A DNA stretch of 64,000 nucleotides from Plasmopara viticola (lineage: Eukaryota > Oomycota > Peronosporomycetes > Peronosporales > Peronosporaceae), in NCBI GenBank assembly GCA_001695595.3, contig MBPM02000154.1, positions 1 to 64,000 of the forward strand, in the 5' to 3' direction. Under the pieces are notes generated by a model. That model did no database searches. It was not told the DNA's origin and worked only from the letters and a program-made list of their open reading frames with translations. This document shows positions 47,337 through 59,372 of this stretch, in pieces. Position 1 is the stretch's first letter. Each line of letters starts with the position of its first letter. The position numbers and the translations under genes are program-made.

Positions 47337-49864
47337 ATGGACAGCCCTGACATTTCTACCGCGCGTTTCGCAAAGAATCTTTCGAAAACGTCAAATCTGT
47401 CCCGTCTGCGTTGTTTTTACTGTAAGTAACATCAATTGGAGAAGGGACTCGATAAAGAGTTGCCTCTGACATCCAGTTCAACTGACGGCGCGGCTACGGT
47501 CACGCCGCCGAAACTTAATGCTTCCACCTCGGACGCGTTCGCTGGGTCAAGTGCACCTGGTGGTCCGGACAGTGAATCGATTCTCTCCCCTCAGTCAGGC
47601 GTCAAGAATGTCTCGTCCCCACCAGATGAAGACATGCGTCCGACCATGGCTAGCTTACTTGCGCAGCAAGAAACCATTCGTCGGAGCACCGAAGACGCTG
47701 ACGCTGCGCGTCGGCGTGTAGAAACGCCCAAGCCACTCGCCTGCGACATTTAAGCAATCGAACGTCAGTACGCTGCTGGCGGTGACTGGTCATTCATCGC
47801 CTCTCACATGGAGCAGGCGCTACCATATACCCTACCTCGTGCCAAGTACGATATGGTAATCGATACCGGACGCATGTTTGCAAAAACACCGCTTCAGAAG
47901 ATTATGGCATCGCTTACAGGCAAGCATCACGGCAACAAAGCACTTGAGCACCTGTACAGCAAGTTCGAGATTGGCCAAGTGTCCAAACTTCCTGGCGGTA
48001 ATCTTCGAATTAAGGTAAAGTCGAAGAACGCCTGCATCGCTCTCGAGCGCACAAAAGTAAACATTCTAGGGGGTGTATTCATGTTTAAGGAATTCGACGT
48101 GCTAGGTGGCAAGTACTATGTCGATGTTTCGAATGTTGACTCGGACACGAAAACGGACGTAATGCTGCACCGCTTGTTCTTGATGGGCTGTAAACCGGTG
48201 TACGATACCTTCCGTGAAGTAAACCTTGCAACTGGTATAACGTCAGCAACCTGGAGAGTATACTTCCTTACCACGACATGCCCAGGTCCCCTCATTGTGA
48301 ATGGATCAGTGTGTGACCAGCTCCAGTTCGACAACAAGTTGCACCCCGTGCACGGAAAGAACGCTCCATATCCTTCCGAGCGTTTGCCTTTCGGCTATCG
48401 TTCGCATCATTTCATCGACCTGCGCACGAGTGACGACATCTATCGACGCCCAGCCACTCCAACCGGGTCACCACCACTGCAGCCTGTCACGGCACTTGTT
48501 GCAGCGAAACAGCAGCATCAAACGAACCCAAAACCAGCCACTTCTAAGTCCCAGCCGATGACCTCGCTGCAGCGTGCAGTACAGGAGTCCACAACGAAAA
48601 ATGATAAGAAGCTTCAGCAAGAAGCTCAGCATAGTTTACCGCCTAACTGCAATCGACTTGCAAGCCCCCTAAGCTGCACCGACGATATTCTGTCAGTTGC
48701 GACGTTCGAGGGGTCGAGCGGAAAAATTTCCCCACCCCGTAGTCCCGAAAGCAGTATGAAGAAGCCAACGATGTACCTTACAAACGGGGAAAGCTCAGAC
48801 GGATTCGCAACCGTCTTCAACACCAAGAAGCGGAGCCGCGGAGATATTGACCTTTCGAATCTTCTTACCAAAAAGCAGCCGCAATCACTCGACGGAATCG
48901 CGACTAAAAACTACTTCGAGGTCCTGCAAAACATGGAAGTCGATCTTGAGCTTAAAGACGTCACGGCAAGCAAGAAGTTTGGCGTGCGCAAGCAGATCGT
49001 ACCAGTAGCCGTGGCACGTCCTTCGGGGATGGCCACCGCAAAGGAGTCGGTATTTTTCATGGAAAAACACCACACAAAATTAAAAAAGCTGCAAAGGCTT
49101 CGTCGATCCTAGAAGTCACGGAGGCAATGATCAATGATGAAAATACTGCGCTGCTTGATACGTTGCCAGATCGCCTTGTGCTTGCAGACGAAAAGGTCGA
49201 TGGCATGGTCAAGCTACTTGATAATGCAACAAATCCAGACCTTGTGATGAAGCCGGCAGCTCAATGTCCGATGGCTTTCAACAGCGCGTTGTCCCTTAAA
49301 ATGGCAGATGACCACCGCATCATCGCTAAAATTGCGCAACTGCGCGCAATTTACCGCGTATTATCAGCTACGTACCCGACAGAAGACACAACTTTTGTTA
49401 CAAAGTGGAAGCGTGTCATGAATATGCCTCTACCATTCAACCGCCATGAAATCTTCGAGGCATGTGCCAAGTGGTGGACCCACTCTGACTCAATTACAGA
49501 GCTTGCGCGTGCGTCGAAGGCACTCGGTATATTTGAGCTTGCGCTCATGTCCGCTGCTCCGACACTCTTTAAAAATGACCACTGAATTCAATACTTTACA
49601 GGCCAGCCAGTCGAACGGATTCCAGCACACCACATGCGCTTCTTTCATCCCAACACACTGCAACGGCTGCTGCGTTCTAAGGTTGGAGAGCTTTGTATGG
49701 AGCAGTGGCGTGACGTACAATGACAAGGTCACCTTCTTGATGACCTTGAAGTGCTCCGCCAGCTTGAAGGGTACTATCCGAACGACTCATCGGTGCTAAA
49801 AATTCAATTGAATGCCGGCTCCTTGGCTACGACTGTGACTGGAGCTGTCTCCAGTTGCTGCTAA
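47337..49864 (+). pseudogene. LINE ORF1 (about 840 codons), interrupted
   Basis: The ATG at 47337 matches the start in the left copy. A 1-nt loss near 47361 leads to a stop at 47427. The frame resumes at about 47436 and runs to 49112, except for TAA 47751-47753, where the left copy has GAA. A shift in an A-rich run near 49084 moves to the C-terminal frame, which reaches TAA 49862-49864 through in-frame TGAs at 49583 and 49721. Layout: disordered Ser/Thr/Pro N-terminus; conserved domain (VIDTGR...VNILGG...WRVYF...VNGSVCDQ, 47850-48340); basic/polar linker; helical C-terminus. The role should be RNA binding for the LINE RNP; fold unassigned, no zinc knuckle seen. Confidence 0.82.
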
Positions 49865-49907
49865 AGTTAAATCGAAAGGACAACACGCTTGGAACGCTGT
49901 CTCGCTT

Positions 49908-52900
49908 ATGACAGTGAACACAAACGGCATCAAGCGAAATGGCCACCTCCTTATTAGAAATCTTTTGGCCAAGCACTCGCTAACATGCGTACAAGAAACC
50001 AAGTTTGCTGACGCGCAGCATCTCAATACGTTCAAGTTTCACCTCTGCTCACATTTTGCGCACAAACTCTTCGTCAATGACAGTAACACGCGACTCGACC
50101 GACCCAAGCGCGGTCGCAGTAGTGGAGTCCTGACGCTGCTACGTTCTGATTTTCCTGGTAGCGACACGGCTGCAGAAATGGTACACCTGTCGGTGCCGGG
50201 ACGGTATCTTGTTGTAAAGGTAACGGTTCAACGTGCTCCCGTCTATATTCACAATGTGTATGCGCCCGTCGATAGACACGAAAAGTAATCGTTCTTTCTA
50301 AACCTTCCAATAGATGGGTTTGAAGATGATGCAACGCACTTCGTGCTTGGAGATTTAAATACGCCACTTGACCCGCGACTTGACTGCTCGAAACCTGACT
50401 TGCGCTACGACCCGAGCCGCTCTGCTTGTCTCGAGTGGCTTGCCAAGCTAGGTGTCGTTGATGCGTGGCGTACTCACTATGACTTTAAGCGAGTGTTTAC
50501 TGGTCCCCTTCCTCGAAAAAATCGCCTGGACTACATTTTAGTTTCGGAGCAATTCTGTGACCGCTTTTACGAAAGTGCTGAATACTTCCTGCCAATGCAC
50601 GCTGGTGATCATCTTGCTCATAGTGTTTCCCTTCGAAGCGGTACGCAGCTACATGGTCGTGGTTATTGGAAAATTCCACAATACCTCCTCGAATATCCGA
50701 AGATTGTATCAGCGATTGAGAGGGAGGCCGAGCAGGTCCTAGACCAACTTCGCCGTTCAAAAAACCCCGGGAAAATTTGGGAAAAGTGGAAAGGAAGCAT
50801 CAAGACTCAGCTTCAAGACGTACAGAGGAAGCTCAAGCAACAAAGTACGCGAGAGATCGAAGATGCCCGCGTCACATTAGATCAAGCAGCCGCACGATAC
50901 CGCGTATTTCCAGACAAAAACAATCGAGACTTCTTTGACGAGGCTCTGCAAATCTATAAAGACACAGTCAAAAGAAGTAGTCAATACAATCATGATGCTT
51001 CTTTCGATTTCCAAGCCAACAACTCAGAACGTTCAACAGCCCAATTTTTTCGTCCTCTCGACACAAGTTTGCGGCGCGTTTCAATTGAAGAGGTAATAAC
51101 ACCGAGTGGAAATGTCTCATCGAATCCTCAAGAAATTTCTCTGCGCTTCTTGGAGCACTGGGGGTCTGAGATGGGTGATGTCGAAAGCCCAAACGAATCG
51201 GCTTCTGAGCCAAATGGCGCGAAGCAACGCAAACTTCTTGACTCAATTTCGAGAAGCGTTCCAGTCACGAGCTACACAGCTTTGGAAGCCGACTTGACCA
51301 CTGCTGACCTTGCAACTGCAATCCGGCATATGAGAGCGACATCCGCTCCAGGCATGGACGGATTGACGGCTGGATTTTATCAGGTGGCACCAGTAGTATT
51401 CGGGGAGTGCCTCGTCATTGTCTTTAAGATAGGCTGCGACGTGGTAAGCTTTTAGCGTCTCAACGCAAATCGGCGGTCGTACTGCTACATAAGAAGGGTT
51501 CTCGCGCTGAGCCAGGCAATTACCGTCCGATTGCGCTTGTGCCAGTCGACGTAAAGGTGCTGTCAAAAGCACTAACATATCGGCTACAAAGTGTAATGCT
51601 CGACTTGATTCATCCAGACCAAAAAGGCTTCGTCAAGACTCGATCAATTCATCATCATGTACGCTTTCTTGTCGACCTGCAAGACCTTGTCACAAGTCGG
51701 GATGAAGAGGCATACGCACTTTTCCTGGACTTTCAAAAGGCATTCGACCGTGTAAATTGGTCATACATGTTTCGGCTGCTGGCTTGCATGGGCTTTGGAC
51801 CAGTTTTTATATCTTGGGTCCGGCTCTTGTACACCAAACCGAAGGCACACCTGCTCATCAATGGTAACATCCAGCCGGCTTTACACCCTACTCGAGGCGT
51901 TAAGCAAGGAGACCCTCTGTCGGCACTCCTATTTGTTCTCACAATTGAGCCTCTTGGAAATTTGCTCCGCAAACATGAGGAATACGGGGTATGTCTAAAT
52001 GCGAATTGTACGGTGACAAGCATGTTTTTTGCAGATGACTCGACGCTTCTCGCCGGATCAATTGATCACGTTCAGGCTCAGCTCGAAATTGTCGACGAGT
52101 ATTGTGCTGGCTCTGGAGCAAGACTTAATCTATCCAAGTCGATACTGCTGGATCTTAATCGTAGCACGGTGTGTCCTGAACTTCCCGGGGTCCAAGTCCT
52201 TGATCGTTCTGACACAACAAAATACTTAGACATCCCGTTCGGTCAGGCGTCAGTCAACGACATGATCACCGAATTCTTGGATGCTCGCTTTTTTGAGGGC
52301 ATAAAGTCATGGTACAGGCGCGCTCGCACACTCCGAGGGAGACTGCTCGTTGCACAGACGATGGTGCTATCACGCTTATGGCACTACACTCAGCACGCGA
52401 ATATTTCTCAGATCATTGTGCGGCGCTGGCAATCGATGCTTAACCGATTCGTGTTGAGTCGAAAGCATGATCGTGACGGAAAGCACGTGATGCTCATACC
52501 GAGCGAATTTCTTTATCTCCGGCGCAATCAAGGTGGTCTTGAAATTCCGCGTCTCGATGCACAGCTCAAAAAGCAACGTCTTTCGCTGTTATTGCAGTTT
52601 ATTGGGGCTGTAAGTGCTGCTGATGAGCGAAACTGGACGGCAGCGAGTGTTGAGCTGCTGGCGTCAGGATTACCTTCCTATGGCGGATGCCATGCACTGG
52701 ACTTTCTTACAATTTCACCTCTTTGTCACGGCCAGCTTATCTCACTTAGCCGAAGTGCAATGTGGTGGAGAGAGACGTGGGTGTGTTGGTACAGGACTCG
52801 ATGGAACGTCACGTGGCATGACTTGGATTCACATGAACGCGCCACGCACGGCCTACATCAGCCGATTTGGTTCCATGCTGATGCTCAACTTCACTACGAG

Positions 52901-53903
52901 AAGCGAAACGGTCCGATACGGCAGTGGTGCATCGACGTTGTCTAGGGATGGTTACCGAACCACAACGAAGCTTCCGTCTCCATATCTCACGTGTCTTTAA
53001 CTTACGGTCACTTTCCGACTTCAGGTGTGAAGGTGAAGAGTGGCCAGCTGCAACTACCTTCGTACAGCGACATATCGACTACACGATTGGCTCAGTGCGA
53101 CCGTATACACAGATAAAGTGGCTGCGCTCGCTGTACCGCGAAGCGACACAGATTGTAGACCGCCTTGAAGCACGACAACTTGTACGAGACTTGTCAAGTA
53201 TCGACGCACAGAGATGTCTGCTTCCACGAGTTGGCTACAGGAACGAAGCAAAAATATTCTTGATCCCGAAAATCCCACGGTCAGCGATTATGAAAATTGT
53301 CTGGGCGCCTGACCCTCCGAAAAAGCCGCACCCGATGAAAATTTACTCGAAGCGCGTTGACAACCACCAAATTGAAGCCTTCGCGGAGTATAGCAAGCGA
53401 CTGCGCCAGATCCTGCTTCCAGTCTTCGAAGACTTGCAGTTTCGTCTAGCGTTTCGCGGCTGCCTGTGCGATCGCGCTTTTGGTTCTTGGAGACGTCACA
53501 TCCAGATATTCGTAAATGCGTGCGTGCAGGATGCAACGCGATAGAGACCGAAAAGCATTTGTTTTTTGACTGCACGCTTGCGTCACAGCTGTGGTGCCAG
53601 ATCCTGCAGCTTGTCTCGCCGTTCTTTGTCTCTCGACCATTGTGGCTCGATATTGCTCTCGCGAGCAAGCTGCGCGTACGCGACGAATGGATTAAATGCT
53701 CTGTTGTGGTAAGAGAAGTATGGCATGTGCTTCGGGCTGTAGTGCTTCACACGATCTGGACGAACCGCAATCGATGCTTATTCGACGGACGGCAACCAAT
53801 GCCGATAGCTCTGGCGCTCTTGGTCATACTGTCGACTTTCTGTGCGCACCTTCGCTTTTTCCAGCGACACCTGTATGACCGACAGCTGAGATTGGCTTGC
53901 TGA
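49908..53903 (+). pseudogene. LINE ORF2: APE endonuclease, RT, zinc finger
   Basis: The endonuclease (49908-50640) shows VNTNG, QETKF, LGDLNTPLD, NRLDYILVS and AGDHLAHS. A linker/coil follows. RT (51470-52400) shows NYRPIALV, FLDFQKAFDRVNW, GVKQGDPLSALLF and catalytic FADD at 52028-52039. The C-terminal C-X4-C-X7-H-X4-C motif lies at 53517-53573 (zf-RVT type). The protein would nick the target and perform target-primed reverse transcription in the nucleus. Lesions: TAA 50286-50288, and frameshifts near 51443, 52930 and 53470. About 1,330 codons, normal for the group. The ATG at 49908 is the first in frame, but coding-like sequence extends upstream and overlaps the ORF1 end, so the true start is uncertain. 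Confidence 0.9.
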
Positions 53904-55070
53904 GAACAATTCCATGTTTTGCAGCTTCACTTGCCAGCATCCAGGCATCACCCAGGAGCGTACTGCGCAGCTCTGACCTGCGAAGCCGGTGTCATCATGA
54001 CCTGCGCGCACAAGACAAAAAATGGGCGAGGTCTAGGAAAGAACACTGTCAATGCCGGCAAATATTGAGTTCATTTCAATTAATGCCACTTCGCCGTCAG
54101 ATGTTGTGGCTGCTACCTGGTCGGGCAGCCTGCCGGTTGCCCTTGCGGGTGAAATCGTTCCCTTTTGAATAACGTCTGGGTTGCTTTAGGGTCCGACGTC
54201 GCCGCAAGCCTCGTACTTGATGTATCCATACGGCGCACATGGAGGGGCATCGGGTGCGAGCTAGCCGCGTCAGAAGCCGGGGAAGGCGGCGCCTCCTGAA
54301 AAGCAGTGAGAAAGCGGCTGTGTGTTGAGGCCAGAGCTTTTGTCCTCTGTGCGCCCTGGAAGGCCAAGGGTTCCTTGGTTCAGCCTGAGAGATGAAACAC
54401 ATCAGTTTTGGTAATTCTGCAGGGCTTGAGAAGCCAACTTACCTGTGGGGCCATAGAGGCAATTTTTTTTATTTTCGCTGTGGGGCCTGGAGGGACAATT
54501 TTTTTTTATGTACCATGACGAATGAAAAGCCAGGGGCTTTACCTTATAAAGTTTAAGGTCGAGACCCGATCCCAGTTTTGGGTCGGCCCACGGACTGAGC
54601 TGCAGGCTACGCCGTCGTGAAACGACGCGACAGTGTGCTGAAAGACCGGACTTCCGTTTCAGCACCTGAGGTCTCGACACGTGTGAACAATTGGCATGTA
54701 ATGGGCACTGTATGCGCTGCACATGTGCCCAAAGTTTCAGCTGTTGATTGGCTGCAGTTTCCGAGCAATGTTGCCACAAACAGAAGGTCTAAACGACCAA
54801 TTTTGGCCGAAGTTGAAGTCAAAATGGGGGCAAAAGTGTAGAACCGAAACCCTCTCAAGCAGTGATTGGACGAAATCCAAAACACAAACTAAGGAAAAAA
54901 CACAAATTTATGCACTTTCCTTTTTTGAGGAAAATACAAAAATTTATGAAGATTCCTATTTTGGATAAAAATGCATAATTATATATAGTACACTAGAGTA
55001 GTTTACAACAGATGTTACGCCAGGCAAGTTGGGTAGACATTCGCCTATATAACTTAATATAGACGACCTT
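53904..55070 (+). other. LINE 3' UTR
   Basis: No ORF of credible composition. It holds two T-rich tracts (near 54465 and 54505) each after a GTGGGGCC motif, the invertible-looking segment 54659-54830, and an AT-rich end finishing agacgaccttca, shared with the truncated copy. The last about 830 bp are what survives in 45928-46740. Confidence 0.75.
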
Positions 55071-55088
55071 CAACTGAGCTATACGACC
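55071..55088. repeat. LINE TSD, right copy (tRNA stub)
   Basis: tRNA nt 18 to 1, then normal array upstream flank. Confidence 0.8.
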
Positions 55089-55529
55089 GCTCACCATAAC
55101 TACCTTGCTCAATACTTACAAACACGAAACCCGTTTACTATTGCAAACCATGCATACAATAACGGATCAATGCATACGAGCACACCGATGTTAATTTGAT
55201 TCGCTATCTGCCGACTAATTTCTCATTCCAGTCAATCTTTGCGATAGCTTAACACGAAATGAATTCATCGATTCTATCAAGGCAAAGTTTTTAATTACTT
55301 GTATGTTCACACATCCCCCAGACAGCTGCATGACGCTTTATAATTGCGAAGAGATAAGTCCGGTATGCATGAAGCAATATCGTTTTTTTTTGATATTTTC
55401 TTGTTTGCAGCAAGACTCTGACATTCAGGTGTGCTCAGCGGTATATGACAATACACACCGCAATAAAAATAAGCCAAAACGGTAAAGAGGCAACTTGACG
55501 GTAAATTCCGGCCGTTGAGACCCAAATCA

Positions 55530-55602
55530 TGGTCATACAGGGGCTCGAACCCTGGACCGCAGCGTTATTAGCACTGTGCTCTACCGACTGAGCTATACGA
55601 CC
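55530..55602 (-). tRNA. tRNA-Ile(AAT)
   Basis: Intact; L spacer. Confidence 0.95.
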
Positions 55603-56023
55603 GCTCACCATAACTACCTTGCTCAATACTTACAAACACGAAACCCGTTTACTATTGCAAACCATGCATACAATAACGGATAAATGCATACGAGCACACC
55701 GATGTTAATTTTATTCGCTATCTGCCGACTAATTTCTCATTCCAGTCAATCTTTGCGATAGCTATACACGAAATGAATTCATCGATTCTATCAAGGCATA
55801 GTTTTTAATTATTTGTATGTTCACACATTCCCCCCAACAGATGCATGACGCTTTGAAGTTGCGAAGACACAAGACCGTATGCATGAAACAACATCGTTTG
55901 CTTTTGATATTTTCTTGTTCGGGTGTGCTCGGAGTTATATTTTAATATACACAGCAATAAAAATAAGCCAAAACGGTAAAGAGGCAACTTGACGGTAAAT
56001 TCCGGCCGTTGAGACCCAAATCA

Positions 56024-56096
56024 TGGTCATACAGGGGCTCGAACCCTGGACCGCAGCGTCATTAGCACTGTGCTCTACCGACTGAGCTATACGACC
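56024..56096 (-). tRNA. tRNA-Ile(AAT), A37G variant
   Basis: Loop CTAATGA: position 37 is G, which removes the site of t6A37, normally required by tRNAs reading ANN codons. S spacer. Confidence 0.85.
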
Positions 56097-56515
56097 GCTC
56101 ACCATAACTACCTTGCTCAATACTTACAAACACGAAACCCGTTTACTATTGCAAACCATGCATACAATAACGGATCAATGCATACGAGCACACCGATGTT
56201 AATTTTATTCGCTATCTGCCGATTAATTTCTCATTCCAGTCAATCTCTGCGATAGCTTAACACGAAATGAATTCATCGATTCTATCAAGGCATAGTTTTT
56301 AATAACTTGTATGTTCACACATCCCCCCAACAGATGCATGACGCTTTGAAGTTGCGAAGACACAAGACCGTATGCATGAAACAACATCGTTTGCTTTTGA
56401 TATTTTCTTGTTCGGGTGTGCTCGGAGTTATATTTTAATATACACAGCAATAAAAAAAGCCAAAACGGTAAAGAGGCAACTTGACGGTAAATTCCGGCCG
56501 TTGAGACCCAAATCA

Positions 56516-56588
56516 TGGTCATACAGGGGCTCGAACCCTGGACTGCAGCGTTATTAGCACTGTGCTCTACCGACTGAGCTATACGACC
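56516..56588 (-). tRNA. tRNA-Ile(AAT)
   Basis: G45 to A in the variable region; stems intact; S spacer. Confidence 0.9.
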
Positions 56589-57008
56589 GCTCACCATAAC
56601 TACCTTGCTCAATACTTACAAACACGAAACCCGTTTACTATTGCAAACCATGCATACAATAACGGATAAATGCATACGAGCACACCGATGTTAATTTTAT
56701 TCGCTATCTGCCGACTAATTTCTCATTCCAGTCAATCTTTGCGATAGCTTAACACGAAATGAATTCATCGATTCTATCAAGGCATAGTTTTTAATAACTT
56801 GTATGTTCACACATCCCCCCAACAGATGCATGACGCTTTGAAGTTGCGAAGACACAAGACCGTATGCATGAAACAACATCGTTTGCTTTTGATATTTTCT
56901 TGTTCGGATGTGCTCGGAGTTATATTTTAATATACACAGCAATAAAAATAAGCCAAAACGGTAAAGAGGCAACTTGACGGTAAATTCCGGCCGTTGAGAC
57001 CCAAATCA

Positions 57009-57081
57009 TGGTCATACAGGGGCTCGAACCCTGGACCGCAGCGTCATTAGCACTGTGCTCTACCGACTGAGCTATACGACC
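57009..57081 (-). tRNA. tRNA-Ile(AAT), A37G variant
   Basis: Same A37G as 56024, two units away (985 bp), so probably duplicated with it. S spacer. Confidence 0.85.
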
Positions 57082-57500
57082 GCTCACCATAACTACCTTG
57101 CTCAATACTTACAAACACGAAACCCGTTTACTATTGCAAACCATGCATACAATAACGGATCAATGCATACGAGCACACCGATGTTAATTTTATTCGCTAT
57201 CTGCCGATTAATTTCTCATTCCAGTCAATCTCTGCGATAGCTTAACACGAAATGAATTCATCGATTCTATCAAGGCATAGTTTTTAATAACTTGTATGTT
57301 CACACATCCCCCAACAGATGCATGACGCTTTGAAGTTGCGAAGACACAAGACCGTATGCATGAAACAACATCGTTTGCTTTTGATATTTTCTTGTTCGGG
57401 TGTGCTCGGAGTTATATTTTAATATACACAGCAATAAAAATAAGCCAAAACGGTAAAGAGGCAACTTGACGGTAAATTCCGGCCGTTGAGACCCAAATCA

Positions 57501-57573
57501 TGGTCATACAGGGGCTCGAACCCTGGACCGCAGCGTTATTAGCACTGTGCTCTACCGACTGAGCTATACGACC
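57501..57573 (-). tRNA. tRNA-Ile(AAT)
   Basis: Intact; S spacer. Confidence 0.95.
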
Positions 57574-58014
57574 GCTCACCATAACTACCTTGCTCAATAC
57601 TTACAAACACGAAACCCGTTTACTATTGCAAACCATGCATACAATAACGGATCAATGCATACGAGCACACCGATGTTAATTTTATTCGCTATCTGCCGAT
57701 TAATTTCTCATTCCAGTCAATCTTTGCGATAGCTTAACACGAAATGAATTCATCGATTCTATCAAGGCATAGTTTTTAATTACTTGTATGTTCACGTATC
57801 CCCCAGTCAGATGTATGACGCTTTCTAATTGCGAAGAGACAAGTCCGGTATGCATGAAGCAATATCGTTTGTTTTTGATATATTCTTGTTTGCAGCAAGA
57901 CTCTGACATTCGGGTGTGCTCAGCAGTATATGACAATATACACCGCAGTAAAAATAAGCCGAAACGGTAAAGAAGCAACTTGACAGTAAATTCCGGCCGT
58001 TGAGACTTAAATCA

Positions 58015-58087
58015 TGGTCACACAGAGGCTCGAACCCTGGACCGCAGCGTTATTAGCACTGTGCTCTACCGACTGAGCTATACGACC
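58015..58087 (-). tRNA. tRNA-Ile(AAT), diverged copy
   Basis: Two substitutions: A67G (pairs as G-U with T6) and a C to T in the T stem (also G-U). The fold is still possible. L spacer, diverged. Confidence 0.8.
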
Positions 58088-58500
58088 GCTCACCATAACT
58101 ACCTTGCTCAGTACTTACAGACATAAAACCCGTTCACTGTCGCAAACCATGCATACAATAACGGATCCATGCATACTAGCACACCGATGCTAAGATTATT
58201 TGCTATCTGCCGATTTATTTTTCTTTCCATATCGCATAGCTCAACACGAAATGAATTCATCAATTCTATCAAGTCATAGTTTTCTATTATTTGTATGTTC
58301 ACACATCCCTCCAACAGATGCATGACGCTTTGAAGTTGCGAAGACACAAGACCGTATGCATGAAACAACATCGTTTGCTTTTGATATTTTCTTGTTCGGG
58401 TGTGCTCGGAGTTATATTTTAATATACACAGCAATAAAAATAAGCCAAAACGGTAAAGCGGCAACTTGACGGTAAATTCCGGCCGTTGAGACCCAAATCA

Positions 58501-58573
58501 TGGTCATACAGGGGCTCGAACCCTGGACCGCAGCGTTATTAGCACTGTGCTCTACCGACTGAGCTATACGACC
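58501..58573 (-). tRNA. tRNA-Ile(AAT), last copy of the array
   Basis: Intact; S spacer. Its upstream flank is cut at 58658 by the 2.25-kb repeat. Confidence 0.95.
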
Positions 58574-58660
58574 GCTCACCATAACTACCTTGCTCAGTAC
58601 TTTCAAACATGAAACCCGTTTGCTATTGCAAACCATGCATACAATAAGGGATCAATGCTC

Positions 58661-59372
58661 GAATGTTCATTAATCGGGGTGCTGTGACAAATAGCAACGC
58701 GAACATACATCGACGCGTATAAAGACCGCTAACGCGGCACTGGAATAAGCGTTTGTTGAGGCGTCACTTGTCTTGCTCGTTGATTGGAACGGCCATCTAG
58801 GGTGTAAGCACTTCAGCACATTGTTCCAACTTAGAAGCTTCGATAATGTAGTTGACTTCAATTTTTTGAATGCCTTGTGTTCAATCTGTCGGATTCAATG
58901 ACTGGGATAACAAGCACAGGCTTTTGAAGCATGTCCTTTTACATGACTGGCCCTGGCGTTTCTATAGGCTCATCCAGAACGACAGGATCAGAGTCAACCT
59001 CGTCGACATTAATAATATACATGTACCCTATAACGAAATCAAAATAAATCATACCGGTATATCATGCGCGTAGATCTTCTCTCACCTCCTGTAAATACTC
59101 TATAAGATCGATATGATGCTCGCAATCGTTCAATTATAGCCAAATCCGCCATCAGCTCGTCAATCATGCATTTGATCCCTTGGCGCGTGATGACTCCATT
59201 ATCTCGTCACTCCGATCGGTAACACCTGAAGCGAATGCCGTGCGTTTAAGAGACTGTCTTGAAGCTGCCCAAGACGATTCAGTAAGGAACGGACTGATGC
59301 AGCAATAAGGCAGTACATACTTGAGCTCTCCTTTCACGCAGCCTATGTGCTGCAGCTCTACAAAAAGATAAA
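58661..59372 (-). pseudogene. Minus-strand coding remnants, unit 1
   Basis: Short coding-like stretches in all three minus frames, for example KIEVNYIIEASKLEQCAEVL near 58870-58810 and MIDELMADLAIIERLRASY near 59165-59105, separated by stops. This looks like the decayed 3' part of the gene beginning at 59776. No family assigned. The same remnants lie in units 2 and 3. Confidence 0.4.

Larger units (their letters stand above)
47253..55070 (+). mobile_element. Near-full-length LINE inserted in a tRNA-Ile gene
   Basis: 7.8 kb: short leader, ORF1 (47337-49864), ORF2 (about 49908-53903; endonuclease, RT, zinc finger) and a 1.17-kb 3' UTR, with no poly-A tail. The TSD is tRNA nt 1-18 (47235-47252 and 55071-55088, one mismatch). 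RT and endonuclease motifs resemble the L1/Tx1 group. From memory, that group contains site-specific elements, including ones reported in tRNA, 5S rRNA and U2 genes; clade placement needs a tree. This copy is coding-dead as read. Confidence 0.88.
55071..58658 (-). repeat. tRNA-Ile array, distal - strand block (7 copies)
   Basis: Continuation of the array beyond the LINE. The units become S-rich and more diverged toward the right end (58015-58240 has most changes). The array stops abruptly at 58658 in the upstream flank of the last tRNA. Confidence 0.92.

Noticed and set aside
2229..58658. CRISPR or other short regular array
   Set aside because: Repeat units are about 500 bp and contain eukaryotic tRNA genes; there are no short repeats with unique spacers.
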